A DNA stretch of 64,000 nucleotides from Klebsiella sp. RHBSTW-00484. GTDB lineage: Bacteria; Pseudomonadota; Gammaproteobacteria; Enterobacterales; Enterobacteriaceae. Positions 63,035 through 64,000 of the stretch are shown in pieces. The stretch lies in contig NZ_CP055481.1 in the NCBI RefSeq assembly GCF_013705725.1, positions 3,534,001 to 3,598,000 of the forward strand, read 5' to 3'. The notes under the pieces are model-generated. The model saw only the letters and a list, made by a program, of their open reading frames with translations. It ran no database searches and had not been told where the DNA came from. The position numbers and the translations under genes are program-made. Position 1 is the stretch's first letter, and the number at the start of each line of letters is the position of its first letter.

Positions 63035-64000
63035 ATGAATTCTGTTTCATCTTCTACCGGCCGCCGTAATCTTTTATTGATTGCCGGTATCTTGCTGATT
63101 GCGACCACCTTACGCGTTGCATTTACCGGCGCCGCACCGCTGCTGGACGCAATTCGCAGCGAATATGGCCTCACCGCCGCGCAAACCGGCCTGTTGACGA
63201 CCCTGCCGCTGCTGGCCTTCGGCCTGGTCTCACCGCTGGCTGCGGGCATCGCACGTCGATTCGGCATTGAACGCAGCCTGCTGCTGGCGATGATCCTAAT
63301 TTGCCTGGGTATCGGTCTGCGCTCGCTACCTTCCGTGGCATTACTGTTTATCGGCACCACGATTATCGGCTGCGGTATTGCGCTGGGGAACGTCCTGCTG
63401 CCCGGATTAATCAAACGCGATTTCTCGCAGCATGTTGCCAAAATGACCGGTGCCTACTCCCTGACGATGGGCGGTGCCGCTGCGCTGGGGTCGGCGATGG
63501 TGGTCCCGTTGGCGCTTGCCGGACTCGGCTGGCGCGGGGCACTGCTGATGCTGATGGTTTTCCCCCTGTTGGCACTGTTTGTCTGGCTACCGCAGTCGCG
63601 TCAGCAGGCCCCTGCGCCGCTAACAAATTCGGGCGCGGTCCACAACCGCGGGATCTGGCGCTCGGCACTGGCCTGGCAGGTTACGCTATTTCTCGGCATT
63701 AACTCGCTGGTCTATTACGTCATCATCGGCTGGCTGCCCGCTATTTTGCAAAGCATTGGCTACAGCGAAGCTCAGGCCGGGTCTCTGCACGGGCTACTTC
63801 AGTTAGCGACCGCAGCTCCCGGGCTGGCGATCCCGTTGATTCTCCATCGGCTGAAAGATCAGCGCGGCATTGCCGTTCTTGTTTCGTTGATGTGCGCCGC
63901 TAGCGCGCTCGGATTATGGTTTTTGCCCGCTCAGGCGGTGATATGGACGCTGATATTCGGCTTTGGATCCGGCGCAACCATGATTCTGGGGCTGACCTTC
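63035..64000 (+). CDS. nimT: MFS exporter NimT (YeaN), C-terminus beyond the window
   Basis: 322 codons are visible from the ATG at 63035 to the last base, open throughout. This is a CynX/NimT-type major facilitator with about ten membrane segments in view. It has TLRVAFTGAAPLLDAI in helix 1, GLTAAQTGLLTTLPLLAFGL in helix 2, and the conserved GNVLLPGLIKRDF loop in the first half. In E. coli it exports 2-nitroimidazole; homologues transport cyanate. The last quarter of the gene lies outside. Confidence 0.94.
   Translation, partial: MNSVSSSTGRRNLLLIAGILLIATTLRVAFTGAAPLLDAIRSEYGLTAAQTGLLTTLPLLAFGLVSPLAAGIARRFGIERSLLLAMILICLGIGLRSLPSVALLFIGTTIIGCGIALGNVLLPGLIKRDFSQHVAKMTGAYSLTMGGAAALGSAMVVPLALAGLGWRGALLMLMVFPLLALFVWLPQSRQQAPAPLTNSGAVHNRGIWRSALAWQVTLFLGINSLVYYVIIGWLPAILQSIGYSEAQAGSLHGLLQLATAAPGLAIPLILHRLKDQRGIAVLVSLMCAASALGLWFLPAQAVIWTLIFGFGSGATMILGLTF

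Overview
The window looks like chromosomal DNA of an enterobacterium close to Klebsiella/Raoultella. Gene order largely follows the spy-ast-xthA ... gdhA-topB-selD ... ydj operon-gapA-yeaGH-yeaN stretch of Escherichia coli. Differences are a Klebsiella-type class A acid phosphatase, a GH18 chitinase, a LemA/DUF2207 pair, a three-member Sel1 family beside an HscC-type Hsp70, and ERIC, REP/BIME and MITE-like repeats. Species cannot be fixed from the sequence alone. I saw no rRNA, tRNA or CRISPR array.

Layout. 1-1.6 kb: a DUF2207 protein (cut by the window edge), LemA and an ERIC element. 1.6-8.9 kb: spy with recognisable BaeR/Cpx promoter elements, then the arginine succinyltransferase operon astCADBE (minus strand) behind a sigma54 promoter. 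8.9-19.8 kb (mostly plus): xthA, the DedA-like ydjX/ydjZ (ydjY missing), ynjA, the ABC transporter ynjBCD, rhodanese ynjE, a tandem pair of tiny membrane proteins, ynjF (minus), nudG and gdhA. 19.8-29.5 kb (minus): the accessory block, with hscC leading a row of three genes that each encode an N-terminal J-like domain fused to Sel1 repeats. The first is intact, the second is split by a complete 1195-bp IS5 with a CTAG target duplication, and the third has a one-base frameshift. 29.7-38.4 kb: topB, selD, phoC, ydjA, sppA, ansA, pncA. 38.4-47.3 kb: the ydjE/ydjF/ydjLKJIHG sugar or polyol catabolic region. 47.5-54.2 kb: chitinase, yajD, yeaC, msrB, gapA, yeaD, yeaE, mipA. 54.4-64 kb: the sigma54-linked yeaGH, an orphan family 9 glycosyltransferase, dgcJ with a perfect 24-bp in-frame tandem repeat, yeaK, yeaL, nimR and nimT (cut by the window edge).

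How genes work together. astCADBE degrades arginine to glutamate plus ammonia; gdhA fixes ammonia into glutamate; yeaGH is a nitrogen-stress kinase module, and both ast and yeaG carry sigma54 -24/-12 elements. ydjLKJIHG encodes two dehydrogenases, a transporter, an aldolase, a kinase and an aldo-keto reductase, a plausible complete route for an unidentified sugar or polyol, with the DeoR-type YdjF as likely regulator.

The best candidate for an under-described system is the hscC/J-Sel1 operon. The fused partners lack the HPD motif of J domains, having Arg-Pro-Glu there, while the Hsp70 keeps the arginine and linker aspartate that J domains normally contact. Two of the three partner genes are broken by independent events, and their J-coding DNA is nearly identical between copies although the rest has diverged.
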